Shown one piece after another: positions 16,411 through 24,293 of a DNA stretch of 35,058 nucleotides. The DNA is from Acidithiobacillus sp. (GTDB lineage Bacteria > Pseudomonadota > Gammaproteobacteria > Acidithiobacillales > Acidithiobacillaceae): NCBI GenBank assembly GCA_027365525.1, contig DAHXMJ010000057.1:73730-108787 (forward strand). The letters run 5' to 3'. A model generated the notes under the pieces. That model was given only the letters and a program-made list of their open reading frames with translations. It ran no database searches and was not told the origin of the DNA. Each line of letters begins with the position of its first letter. The first letter of the stretch is position 1. A program made the position numbers and the translations under genes.

Positions 16411-16497
16411 CAACCTCAGCATTTTTGGGATTCTGCTTGGGGATGGCCCGACGGATGGGATACACTTTTCGAATCTTTAGGAAATCGGAGCAAAAGC

Positions 16498-16773
16498 ATG
16501 CCAAGAATGGTGCACTGTATCAGGCAGGGGTGTGAAGCAGAGGGATTGGACCGTCCTCCTTACCCTGGAGCGTTGGGTGAGCGGATCTACCGGGAGGTAT
16601 CCAAAGACGCCTGGCAGGAGTGGCTCCGGCACCAGACCATGCTCATCAATGAATACCGCCTGTCTCCTATTGATCCGAAGTCCCGCTCCTTTCTGGAAAA
16701 ACAGATGGAATCCTTTTTTTTCGGGGATGGGGTACAAACTCCGGAAGGGTACGTGCCACAGGAAAAGGCCTGA
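16498..16773 (+). CDS. yggX: Probable Fe(2+)-trafficking protein YggX
   Basis: YggX is a small cytoplasmic protein linked to iron handling and protection of Fe-S clusters from oxidation. The 91-aa length is typical. Family blocks are [31 protein letters not shown], then [40 protein letters not shown] and FFGDG. The usual N-terminal MSRTVxC is MPRMVHC, keeping the Cys. A ribosome binding site CGGAG lies about 8 nt upstream. In E. coli the order is mutY-yggX; here ~1.66 kb of decayed mobile and non-coding DNA lie between them, so yggX must use its own promoter or read-through. Confidence 0.96.
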   Translation: MPRMVHCIRQGCEAEGLDRPPYPGALGERIYREVSKDAWQEWLRHQTMLINEYRLSPIDPKSRSFLEKQMESFFFGDGVQTPEGYVPQEKA

Positions 16774-16792
16774 AGACGGGTGTAGCCTTCAG
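16770..16792 (+). terminator. Possible weak terminator of yggX
   Basis: A 6-bp stem CTGAAG/CTTCAG with an 11-nt loop overlaps the yggX stop codon; TTTTATTATTAAAA follows about 15 nt later. It is a weak candidate because the T-tract is not adjacent. Confidence 0.3.
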
Positions 16793-16828
16793 ACGACATG
16801 GGTTCTGTTTTATTATTAAAAGGTTATC

Positions 16829-16846
16829 TTTTTTTGGGGGGGGGGG
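16829..16846 (+). repeat. T7-G11 homopolymer tract
   Basis: Seven T followed by eleven G (G at 16836-16846) lie in the spacer downstream of yggX. Such G-tracts change length by slipped-strand mispairing and are also error-prone in sequencing. It is ~340 bp upstream of the basic exported peptide gene and not in a coding frame I recognise. Confidence 0.9.
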
Positions 16847-16930
16847 CGTCGCTATAGGGTCACGGGGATAGTGTCGGATCTGCGGTCGGGCGTCTCCTAG
16901 AGGGCTGCCTCCTGAAACTTTTAACTATCA

Positions 16931-16951
16931 GGAAATTATAAGAAAATTTCC
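16931..16951. promoter_or_regulatory. Inverted repeat, candidate upstream activator site
   Basis: A perfect 7-bp inverted repeat, GGAAATT-N7-AATTTCC, lies about 160 bp upstream of the sigma-54-type promoter at 17101. That is a usual distance for an enhancer-binding activator site. The function is inferred from symmetry and position only. Confidence 0.4.
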
Positions 16952-17100
16952 CCTTTCCTGTTCCTAGCCCTGCGGGTATGGACAATTGTTTGGATCAGCA
17001 GATTCGCCCCCAAGGATTCTGGCGACGCTAAGCCGCTCTCCAATTCATTAATTCTCCCTATTTTTTCGTAACATTATGTATAACAAATCTATTTTATAGA

Positions 17101-17116
17101 TGGCACGGATAGTGCT
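17101..17116 (+). promoter_or_regulatory. Sigma-54-type promoter (-24/-12)
   Basis: The sequence TGGCACGGATAGTGCT matches the sigma-54 consensus TGGCACG-N4-TTGCW with a single mismatch and exact GG-GC spacing. It faces the 67-aa peptide gene, whose ATG is 72 nt downstream of the element, leaving a leader of about 60 nt. The region is AT-rich and non-coding. A sigma-54 activator gene lies in the same window (5438-6823), but a link is inference. Confidence 0.6.
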
Positions 17117-17187
17117 AATTACAGACTGCTGTACACGATGAGTCCCTGAAAATCAAATATATTATTACTTTCTGATGGAGTGATTTC

Positions 17188-17391
17188 ATGAAGAAGATCG
17201 TTGCCCTGACGGCTGTCCTCTCTTTTCTGACCGCTTCTGCTGCATTTGCTACCGAGGCTCCCAAGATTGAACATAAGACCCCTGTCCACAAAATGGTCGC
17301 CCATCACAAGGTGGTCCATCACAAGGTGATCCGGCACAAGATTGCCATGAAGAAAGAGGTCAGGAAGCCCGAGCACAGGGCAGCCCAGTAG
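17188..17391 (+). CDS. Exported His/Lys-rich basic peptide, Asr-like in composition
   Basis: This 67-aa precursor has a clear Sec signal peptide (MKKIVALTAVLSFLTASAAFA, 21 residues, AFA motif before the cut). The ~46-residue mature part is very basic and histidine-rich, with near-repeats MVAHHKVVHHKVIRHKIAMK built on an HHKV unit. Composition resembles the E. coli acid-shock protein Asr (signal peptide, then a Lys/His-rich disordered chain), but I see no alignable homology beyond that. A role in acid tolerance, metal binding or envelope buffering is inferred. The gene has GGAG seven bases before the ATG, a sigma-54-type promoter upstream and a strong terminator downstream, so it is a stand-alone unit. 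Confidence 0.82.
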   Translation: MKKIVALTAVLSFLTASAAFATEAPKIEHKTPVHKMVAHHKVVHHKVIRHKIAMKKEVRKPEHRAAQ

Positions 17392-17421
17392 GCTTTCCGT
17401 TTCTTTTCTTTGGTGGAAGGG

Positions 17422-17450
17422 AGTCCGGGCTCTGCCCGGACTTTTCTGTT
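17422..17450 (+). terminator. Rho-independent terminator of the basic peptide gene
   Basis: A 9-bp perfect stem, AGTCCGGGC (17422-17430) with GCCCGGACT (17434-17442), 3-nt loop, is followed by TTTCTGTT. It lies 30 bp past the stop codon. The group II intron starts directly after the T-rich tail. Confidence 0.9.
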
Positions 17451-18564
17451 GTGCGCCCAGCATGGGCGCACCCTTGCGGGTGCAAGTCCCGTCGTAAGCT
17501 GATCACGGCGAACGAAGCGAAGCGCAACTTGCGTGAGGGCGACCAAGCGTGGGGAGGAAGCGTGGAGCGTAAACTGCGAGCCGATGGACAAGAACCGGAT
17601 AGAAGGTACTGTTGAGCAGGGCGAGCGGGCAACAAACCGCGAAGCTCTCGTGATCAAGGCGAGGCGGTGTAAATCCGGCGGTTGCGCAGTGAAGGAGTGC
17701 GTTCTTGCCTGGGGAGGTCTCGCCCTGCGCCTGAAAGGGCGACGGTGAGGAACCGGAGCGAGAAGTCAGCAAAGGCCGTAGTAGCTGTCGACACGAAGCG
17801 AAGGGCCGAACGAGTAGGAGGGTCGAAGGCCGTGTCGCTCGGACGTGCAGTGCATCAGAAGCCCGTGCAGGCGGGGCGTATCGCGCGAAGGCGAGGTGAA
17901 GCCGAGTCCTGCAACGTTTACGTGCGCAGTCGGAAGGCGGGCGAACGGGTGCTGGCGAGCTTGCGCAGACTCTACGACCGACTCCACCTGAAGGTCAACG
18001 AAGCCAAGACGGCCGTGGCACCGGCCTTGAACCGTAAGTTTCTGGGCTATGCCTTCTGGTATGGCCAGGACGGACAGGTCAAGCGCAAGGTGGCCGGCAA
18101 GGCGATGGAGACCTTCAGGCAACGTATCCGTGAACTGACACGCCGCTCCGGCGGGCGCAGCCTGCCGGAGATCGCCGAACGGCTGCGGGCCTACGTGCCG
18201 GGGTGGAATGCGTACTTCCATCTCGCGCAGACACCCGGGGTGTTCCGCGGATTAGACGAGTGGATCAGGCACCGGCTGCGTGCAGTGCAGCTCAAGCATT
18301 GGCGCCGGGGAACAACGATGTACCGGGAGTTAAAAGCGATGGGGGCGTCGGAAAACGACGCCCGTGCAGTGGCCGCGAACAGTCGTCGCTGGTGGCGCAA
18401 CAGCCGCTTGCGACTGAACCGGGCGATTCCCATTGCCTATTTCGACCGGCTCGGCGTACCTCGGCTCTCATGACCTCAACTACTCGAACCGCCCGGTTCG
18501 GACCCGCATGCCGGGTGGTGTGGGAGGGGATCGGTCAGGATACCTGACCGCCCCCTATCCCGAT
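17451..18564 (+). mobile_element. Group II intron, internally deleted
   Basis: The 5' end is GTGCGCCC, matching the group II GUGYG start, and forms a perfect 8-bp stem with GGGCGCAC (17464-17471). A second hairpin CTTGC/GCAAG follows, typical of domain I. After the reverse transcriptase remnant come domain V (9-bp stem ACCGCCCGG at 18488-18496 with CCGGGTGGT at 18511-18519, one G-U pair) and domain VI (GGTCAGG-ATA-CCTGACC, 18533-18549). Domain VI has a candidate branch-point A at 18557, seven bases before the 3' end CCCGAT at 18564. At 1114 bp it is far shorter than a full intron (~1.9-2.5 kb), because the encoded protein has lost its N-terminal half. It sits 8 nt after a terminator stem, the habit of class C introns. 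Confidence 0.87.
17907..18473 (+). pseudogene. Group II intron reverse transcriptase/maturase, N-terminus deleted
   Basis: The protein joins an intron-leader translation (ending RRRGEAE) directly to SCNVYVRSRKAGERVLASLR. In intact intron proteins this stretch follows the catalytic YADD (usually YADDCNVYVRS). So RT blocks 0-4 and the YADD acids are gone, while the palm end, thumb and maturase remain: KVNEAKTAVAPALNRKFLGY, LRAYVPGWNAYFHLAQTPG, then RRWWRNSRLRLNRAIPIAYF and DRLGVPRLS. About 188 of ~420-470 residues survive. No HNH endonuclease domain follows. It cannot reverse transcribe; a residual maturase-like RNA binding role is conceivable but unproven. Confidence 0.88.
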
Positions 18565-18631
18565 TAGTAGGGGGCTCCGGTATTCTTCTGGTTTCCTTGC
18601 TTTCCCTGTTGGAAAAGCCGGACTTCCTCCC

Positions 18632-18645
18632 CCAGCCAAGGCTGG
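18632..18645. terminator. Small stem-loop after the repeat protein gene
   Basis: CCAGCC-AA-GGCTGG is a 6-bp palindrome 8 bp past the stop of the minus-strand gene. On the minus strand a short TTTT follows about 20 nt later, so it is at best a weak terminator. Confidence 0.3.
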
Positions 18646-18652
18646 AAGTGAA

Positions 18653-20350
18653 CTACCGTTTCAGTGCCTTCAGAAAAAGGCTGGAAAAACGGACTGCGTA
18701 GCGGAGAACGTACTGGGTATCTCTCGCGAAGAAAATCCGGATCAGCCCAAAAATGCCCCCTCCACCGCTGGAGGATTCATTTTTCATTTCCGCCCCGGTT
18801 TTCTGAAGGGCCTGCACGGCCTTGTCCAGTCCGCTGGCGAATTCGTCGTCGGAAGGCATGAGCGGCAGCAGGCGGTCAAGAACCAGGCTGGCCTTGTGTA
18901 GCATGCTCGACTGCTGCACTTTTCCTGCTAGAGCCAGCAATTCAGGAAGCATATCCATGAGCTTCGCTTCATCCAGTTCCCTGACCAGATCTTTCACGCG
19001 GGCAGTTATGCTGGGAGCGCTGCCTTGGAGTGCTTTTCCGCCCATCTGGGCAATTTCCACCCATGCCATGACTCCCTGGCCGATGCTGCTTCCGATTTTC
19101 AGGAAAGTGCCGTCCCGCCAGAGTTCCGCAATCAGATCCGCGCCTGTGCCCATGGCGATGCCGAGGTCACCTTTGGGAGAAAAAATTTCCCGAATGTCGA
19201 TTCCCTGTTTTTCCAGCGTGTTGGCGGCAGCACCCAAAGAATTTGCTACCATTTCGGCGCTATCCAGCAGGTCGCTGATTCGGTCGGCAAGATTTTCGGA
19301 TTTGCCCTGTGCCAGTTTTTTTGCGCGAAGAGCGATCTGGAGCCATTTTTCGGCCCCTTCGGCAAGCAGATCCAGTTTTTCCGGGAGATCCATGTCGGCT
19401 ACAAGATTTCGGGCCGCAGACAGGCCATCTTTCCCCGCCTGCAGGAAGAACTCAGCGTTCTTCACATAATCTGCCACTTTTTCAACCTGGTCGAGCAGCG
19501 CTTCCGCCCGGCCGGCCAGATTTTTCGAGTCGCCCTGAACAAGCGTTTTGAGGCGCAGCACTATATGTATCCAGCGGCGGCCAGCAGTGCTTACCGTACC
19601 CAGAGCGCCACTGATATCGGCATGTGCCAAGAGTTCAGGAGCTGTATCCTTCAGAGTACCCACAGCGACGCCAACTTGGCCACCAAGAGCTTCTGCCATC
19701 TCGAGAAGCTCTTCCAGACGTGCGTGTAGGGTGGGGGCATCTCCCTGGATCAGGCGCTGGACCCGTCCCGCCAGCTGCAGCCACCGGATAGCCATTTCCT
19801 GAATTTCATCCAGCTGCTCAGGCAGCTCCATCTGGCTCGCGACAGTGCCGGCGGCCCGGATTCCCTGACGTGCGCTCTCCAGATAATACTGCAGACTGGT
19901 GCTGGCACCCCGCAGCTTTGCCAGCAGCTCATCCGGGGATCCGCCAAGAAGGGGACGACAGGGGAGTTCCCCACTAAGAGCTGCCAGCGAGCTGAAAAAG
20001 CCCGCTTTCTGCAGGTTGTTCAGAATGGCCAAGAGTTCGCTGGTGGTTTTGTCAATTTGGGCATCACGCACATTGTCAAGGAATGACGTCAGACGTTCTG
20101 CTCCTCCTTCCATGGACAGTATGGACTGGAGGAGACCTGCGGTTTCACGTAAGGCATTAAGCTGGGGCTCGTATTTTGCGAGCAGCATGTCCGTGTCAAT
20201 GGCATATGGCAGCTCGCTGAGAATGTTCTGGAATATCTGCAAAAGATTCTGTACCTGTAGTGCAGCATCGCCGACCCTGCCCAGTCCCTCCCACTGCCTG
20301 GAGGTAAGGATAACAACGGTATCTGCAGACGATGTGTTTCCGTTGGCCAT
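18653..20350 (-). CDS. Large helical protein with four W-x11-QG repeats, unknown function
   Basis: I do not recognise a family for this 565-aa protein. It is almost wholly helical, with no signal peptide. Four copies of one motif are visible, W-x11-QG-x4-[LI]-x2-R-x3-L, with W at 190, 260, 336 and 430 and the QG exactly 12 residues later each time (IQG, VQG, AQG, LQG). Spacing between copies is 70, 76 and 94 residues. A fifth, degenerate start may be W20. A weak likeness to DUF1641-type helical proteins exists around 465-515. A Ser/Gly linker (526-532) leads to a basic amphipathic C-terminal helix (533-565) that could bind membrane. GGGAG lies 11 nt before the ATG. A structural or membrane-associated scaffold is a guess. 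Confidence 0.85.
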   Translation of the reverse strand: MANGNTSSADTVVILTSRQWEGLGRVGDAALQVQNLLQIFQNILSELPYAIDTDMLLAKYEPQLNALRETAGLLQSILSMEGGAERLTSFLDNVRDAQIDKTTSELLAILNNLQKAGFFSSLAALSGELPCRPLLGGSPDELLAKLRGASTSLQYYLESARQGIRAAGTVASQMELPEQLDEIQEMAIRWLQLAGRVQRLIQGDAPTLHARLEELLEMAEALGGQVGVAVGTLKDTAPELLAHADISGALGTVSTAGRRWIHIVLRLKTLVQGDSKNLAGRAEALLDQVEKVADYVKNAEFFLQAGKDGLSAARNLVADMDLPEKLDLLAEGAEKWLQIALRAKKLAQGKSENLADRISDLLDSAEMVANSLGAAANTLEKQGIDIREIFSPKGDLGIAMGTGADLIAELWRDGTFLKIGSSIGQGVMAWVEIAQMGGKALQGSAPSITARVKDLVRELDEAKLMDMLPELLALAGKVQQSSMLHKASLVLDRLLPLMPSDDEFASGLDKAVQALQKTGAEMKNESSSGGGGIFGLIRIFFARDTQYVLRYAVRFSSLFLKALKR

Positions 20351-20570
20351 GACGTGTCATCTCCCGCTAGCAATAATACCGTAACAAGACCATTCTGGTC
20401 TGGGAATCTTGGACGAGAAGCTTTTCCTAAACTAGCATAGAAACCGCCTGCTTCCTACTTCTCCGGGTCCTCCAGAGGCTCCGGGAGTGCGGAGGATAGG
20501 AGGAAGAAAGCCATTTTTTGTTGCCTCTTAGGTGGGGTCGTATGATCGGAAATTCTGGACAGAATGGGTA
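20351..20570. promoter_or_regulatory. Divergent region between the repeat protein and DUF1841 genes
   Basis: This 220-bp stretch must hold promoters for both directions. It contains a perfect dyad AGACCA-TTC-TGGTCT (20387-20401), about 40 bp upstream of the repeat protein gene, which could be an operator or a leader hairpin. CTCCGGG occurs twice (around 20459 and 20478). No -35/-10 pair could be fixed. Confidence 0.4.
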
Positions 20571-21047
20571 ATGAATATGCTTTATGGAACCAGGAGGGAA
20601 ACCTATCGCCAAATTTTTCTTGACTGCTGGCGACGCTATCGCGAAGGCCTGCTGCTGGAAGGACTGGAAGAAAGAATCGTCAGTGTTATTCTGGAGCATC
20701 CCGAGTACCAAGCCTTGCTGGAAAACGACGAAAAGGCGCTGACAGTAGAGTTTTTCCCCCAGGCAGGGGAGACCAACCCTTTCGCCCATATGAGCCTGCA
20801 TGTGGCGCTACTGGAACTCCTGGCGTCTGGAGACCCTCCCGGTATTTTGCAGGAATACCGGAAGCTTCAGGCTAGGCTGGATGCCCATGCCGCAGATCAT
20901 GTTTTTTTGGAGTGCCTTGGAGAAATGCTCTGGCAGGCGCAGCGAGAGGGCCGGGCACCACATATTCAGGAACTCCTGCCCTGCGTGAGACGCTTGGCGG
21001 GCGACAGACACGGAAAGAATTGGGAGGATGTGGGTGATGGAGCATGA
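20571..21047 (+). CDS. DUF1841 family protein
   Basis: This 158-aa soluble protein matches DUF1841, a proteobacterial family of unknown function. Family blocks are YRQIFLDCWRRYREGLLLEG, IVSVILEHPEYQALLE, then FFPQAGETNPFAHMSLHVAL, and DHVFLECLGEMLWQAQREGR. Frames are open upstream to a GTG at 20532, but the ATG at 20571 (MNMLYGTRRE) fits the family length better; ribosome binding sites are weak for both, so the start is uncertain by a few codons. It is the first gene of a plus-strand operon and overlaps pepF by 11 bp. Confidence 0.9.
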   Translation: MNMLYGTRRETYRQIFLDCWRRYREGLLLEGLEERIVSVILEHPEYQALLENDEKALTVEFFPQAGETNPFAHMSLHVALLELLASGDPPGILQEYRKLQARLDAHAADHVFLECLGEMLWQAQREGRAPHIQELLPCVRRLAGDRHGKNWEDVGDGA

Positions 21048-22851
21048 GCCATGGCAGTGTACTGGTGCTGAAGAGGTTCAGTGGCGTCTGGAAGACCTGT
21101 ACTGCGGAAAGGATGATCCCGCCCTGGATGTAGACATGCAGTGGGCAGCTGCCGCCGCAGAACAGTTTGCCGCAAAGTACCGGTCGGGTCTTGAGCATCT
21201 GGATGGCGGGGGAATGGCGGATGCCATGCTGGCCCTCCAGGAAATCCGCCAGCGCCTTGCGCGGGTGGGTAGTTACCGCTATCTGAGCTATGTCACCCAT
21301 TCGGACGAACCCCTCCATGGAGCAGCCATACAGCAGTATCAGGAACAGGCGACCGCCATTGAAAACCGGCTGGTTTTTTTTGATATAGCCTGGAACCAGC
21401 TGGAAGAAAGCCGTGTATCTGCGCTTCTGGAAGATCTGGAACTGGCTCCCTGGGCCCATCTTTTACGCCGCTGGCGCCTGTATGGGCAGCATCTTCTTTC
21501 AGAGGGCGAGGAGCAGATCCTGGCAGAAAAAAGGGTGACTGGGCGCAGCCTCTGGGAGCGTCTCTTTGATGAAACCCTGACGGATCTGCGGTTTTCCCTG
21601 CGAGGAAAAATGCTGACCGAACAGGAGGTGCTGACGCTGCTTTCCAGTCCGGACAGGGAAATGCGGCGAGACGCTGCGGCGTCCATGACTCAGGGGCTCG
21701 AATCCAGGCTTCACACCCTGACTTTCTGCTTCAATGCCGTTCTCGCTGACAAGGCCCTGGATGACCGGCTGCGCCGCTATCCCCACTGGCTCTCCAAGCG
21801 CAATCTGGCGAATGAAATTTCCGATAGCATGGTAGAGGCGCTTGAGGGAGCTGTGGTTTCCAGGTATGGCCTGGTAGCCCGTTACTACCGGCTCAAGGCC
21901 CGGCTGCTTGGAGTGTCTCCGTTGAATGACTACGACCGTTATGCCCCCCTTCCTGGTACTGCAAGGCAGTATTCCTGGGAGGAATGCACCCGGATTGTTT
22001 TGGGTGCGCTGGAGGATTTTTCTCCTGGACTTGCGGAGATTGGCAGGCGCTTTTTCCGTGAGGAATGGATTGATGCGGCCCTGTCGGCAGGCAAAAGGGG
22101 GGGAGCTTTTGCCCATCCTGTAACTCCGGATGCGCATCCCTATCTGCTGGTCAACTACACGGGTACGGTCCGGGATGTTATGACCGTTGCCCATGAGCTG
22201 GGTCACGGAATCCATCAGTATCTTGCTCGGGAACAGGGCTTTCTGAATGCCGATACACCCCTGACAACAGCAGAAACGGCGTCGGTGTTTGGGGAAATGC
22301 TTACTTTTGAGCGGCTGATGCGGGAGGAAGCGGATCCACGGGGCCGGCTTGCTCTGCTCTGTGGCAAGATTGAGGATACCTGCGCTACCGTTTTCCGGCA
22401 GATTGCCATGCACCGCTTTGAGTCAGCCATACATCAGGCCCGCCGTGAAGAAGGAGAGCTCAGCAGAGACCGGCTGGCAGAATTCTGGATGCGAACACAG
22501 GCGGAACAGTTTTCAGATTCTGTAGTTTTGACGGAAGGGTACCGCTGGTGGTGGAGCTATATCCCACATTTTATTGGCTCTCCAGGCTATGTCTATGCCT
22601 ATGCTTTTGGTGAATTGCTGACCTTTGCCCTGATCCGGAAATACCGTAGTGATGGCGCGGCGTTTGTGTCGCGATATCGTGAAATGCTGGGTCTTGGCGG
22701 AGCCAGATCCCCTGCTGAAGTGGTGGGCGTGGCCGGAATCCAGCTGGAAGATCCCCAGATCTGGAATGAAGCACTGGCATACCTGGAGGATCTCGTGGCC
22801 GAGGCTGAGGCGATGGTGGAGAAGGAGTCCGGGAATGCGCCAGGAACGTGA
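21037..22851 (+). CDS. pepF: M3-family metallopeptidase, oligoendopeptidase F type
   Basis: PepF cleaves short peptides in the cytoplasm. The 604-aa protein has the zinc motif HELGHGIH, with the third ligand in [18 protein letters not shown]. The M3B fold is shown by WRLEDLY near the N-terminus, [18 protein letters not shown], and the C-terminal [22 protein letters not shown]. The reading frame also has an ATG at 21028, but GGAGG (21023-21027) would then be too close; it serves the ATG at 21037. It overlaps the DUF1841 gene upstream by 11 bp and fumC downstream by 17 bp, so translation is likely coupled. Confidence 0.94.
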   Translation: MEHEPWQCTGAEEVQWRLEDLYCGKDDPALDVDMQWAAAAAEQFAAKYRSGLEHLDGGGMADAMLALQEIRQRLARVGSYRYLSYVTHSDEPLHGAAIQQYQEQATAIENRLVFFDIAWNQLEESRVSALLEDLELAPWAHLLRRWRLYGQHLLSEGEEQILAEKRVTGRSLWERLFDETLTDLRFSLRGKMLTEQEVLTLLSSPDREMRRDAAASMTQGLESRLHTLTFCFNAVLADKALDDRLRRYPHWLSKRNLANEISDSMVEALEGAVVSRYGLVARYYRLKARLLGVSPLNDYDRYAPLPGTARQYSWEECTRIVLGALEDFSPGLAEIGRRFFREEWIDAALSAGKRGGAFAHPVTPDAHPYLLVNYTGTVRDVMTVAHELGHGIHQYLAREQGFLNADTPLTTAETASVFGEMLTFERLMREEADPRGRLALLCGKIEDTCATVFRQIAMHRFESAIHQARREEGELSRDRLAEFWMRTQAEQFSDSVVLTEGYRWWWSYIPHFIGSPGYVYAYAFGELLTFALIRKYRSDGAAFVSRYREMLGLGGARSPAEVVGVAGIQLEDPQIWNEALAYLEDLVAEAEAMVEKESGNAPGT

Positions 22852-24226
22852 CAGCATGGGGGTTGTTGATGTAGAGGATGCCGCTCTTTGGGGGGCGCAG
22901 ACGCAGCGGTCCCTTCACTATTTTTCTATCGGTGAAGAGCATCTTCCTCTCTCCCTTATCCATGCGCTGGCAAGGATCAAGGGAGCAGCAGCCCGGGTAA
23001 ACGCCCATCTGGGGCTTCTGGATCGCGCGGTGGCGGAGAATATCGTCAGTGCTGCACGGGAAGTGGCAGCGGGAGAATGGGACGGGCATTTTCCCCTGCG
23101 GATCTGGCAGACAGGCAGTGGTACCCAGAGCAACATGAATGTCAATGAAGTGATTGCGAACCGGGCCAACGAGCTGATGGGGCATCCCCGCGGCAGCAAA
23201 AATCCGGTTCACCCCAATGACCATGTGAATCTGGGGCAGTCATCCAATGATGCTTTTCCGTCTGCGATGCATGTTGCTGCAGCCTGTGCCATTCGGGACG
23301 AGCTGTTTCCGGCCCTGGAAGGCCTGATGGCAGGACTGCGCCAGAAAGCTGCAGATTTCGCCGGAATTGTCAAGATTGGCCGTACTCACCTTATGGATGC
23401 AGTCCCCCTGACTCTCGGGCAGGAATTTTCCGGATACCATGACCAGCTCCGTCAGGGATGGGCGGCTGTCGAGAAATGCCGGGAAGGGCTTCATGCCCTT
23501 GCTCTGGGGGGTACAGCAGTAGGTACAGGGCTCAATACGCATCCCCGCTTTGCTGCCCTTGTCTGTGGGATACTTGGCGACGAGCTGGGTTTGCCCCTTC
23601 GCATGGCTGAAAATCTGTTTTCTGCACTTGCTGGGCATGAGGCCCTCTGCGGTCTGAGTGGGGTTTTGCGCAGTTTGGCAATGTCGCTCCTGAAAATTGC
23701 AAACGACATCCGATGGATGGGATCTGGACCCCGGGCTGGTCTGGGTGAGCTGCAGCTGCCGGAAAATGAGCCGGGATCGTCTATCATGCCAGGAAAGGTG
23801 AACCCCACACAATCGGAGGCTCTTTCCATGGTCTGTGTTCAGGTGTTCGGCAATGATGCAGCGGTAGCGTTTGCCGCTTCACAGGGCAATTTTGAGCTGA
23901 ATGTCTTCAAGCCGGTTATTGCCTACAATGTTCTCCAGAGCATACGGCTTCTCGCTGATGCCATGAGGTCATTCGAGAAAAATTGCATATCCGGGCTGCA
24001 GCCGCAGAAAAATCAGATGGAACATAATGTTGCCCGGTCCCTGATGCTTGTTACCGCGCTGGTGCCGTCCCTGGGCTATGAGCAGGCTGCAATGGTTTCA
24101 CAGTATGCCCACAGGCAGGGCTGTGACCTGAGGACGGCGGTTCTGGATCTGGGGCTGATGGAGGCCGCTGAACTGGATATCCATTTGCGGCCAGACAGCA
24201 TGCTTGGGCCTTCTGGGGAAGGATGA
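22835..24226 (+). CDS. fumC: Fumarate hydratase class II
   Basis: FumC interconverts fumarate and malate in the TCA cycle without an iron-sulfur cluster. With the ATG at 22835 it has 463 aa and starts [13 protein letters not shown] as the family does (RxExDSMG). AAGGAG lies seven bases upstream. Blocks seen are [12 protein letters not shown], the segment [20 protein letters not shown], then [38 protein letters not shown] (catalytic His) and the signature [16 protein letters not shown]. The frame is open further upstream within pepF, but that part is a shadow. It sits in an operon with pepF and the DAHP synthase-like gene. Confidence 0.97.
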   Translation: MRQERDSMGVVDVEDAALWGAQTQRSLHYFSIGEEHLPLSLIHALARIKGAAARVNAHLGLLDRAVAENIVSAAREVAAGEWDGHFPLRIWQTGSGTQSNMNVNEVIANRANELMGHPRGSKNPVHPNDHVNLGQSSNDAFPSAMHVAAACAIRDELFPALEGLMAGLRQKAADFAGIVKIGRTHLMDAVPLTLGQEFSGYHDQLRQGWAAVEKCREGLHALALGGTAVGTGLNTHPRFAALVCGILGDELGLPLRMAENLFSALAGHEALCGLSGVLRSLAMSLLKIANDIRWMGSGPRAGLGELQLPENEPGSSIMPGKVNPTQSEALSMVCVQVFGNDAAVAFAASQGNFELNVFKPVIAYNVLQSIRLLADAMRSFEKNCISGLQPQKNQMEHNVARSLMLVTALVPSLGYEQAAMVSQYAHRQGCDLRTAVLDLGLMEAAELDIHLRPDSMLGPSGEG

Positions 24227-24293
24227 TGTTCCTCCGCCTGTCTGGACGGGACGCAGACAATACGACATGCCATTTGCTAGAGGAGAAAGTCCA

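Noticed and set aside
17682-17906. N-terminal 75 residues of the frame that contains the intron protein
   Set aside because: This part is translated intron RNA leader (domains I-IV), not protein-like; only the part from 17907 on is reverse transcriptase.
22649-22834. N-terminal extension of fumC
   Set aside because: It is an out-of-frame shadow of pepF; the family start and ribosome binding site are at 22835.
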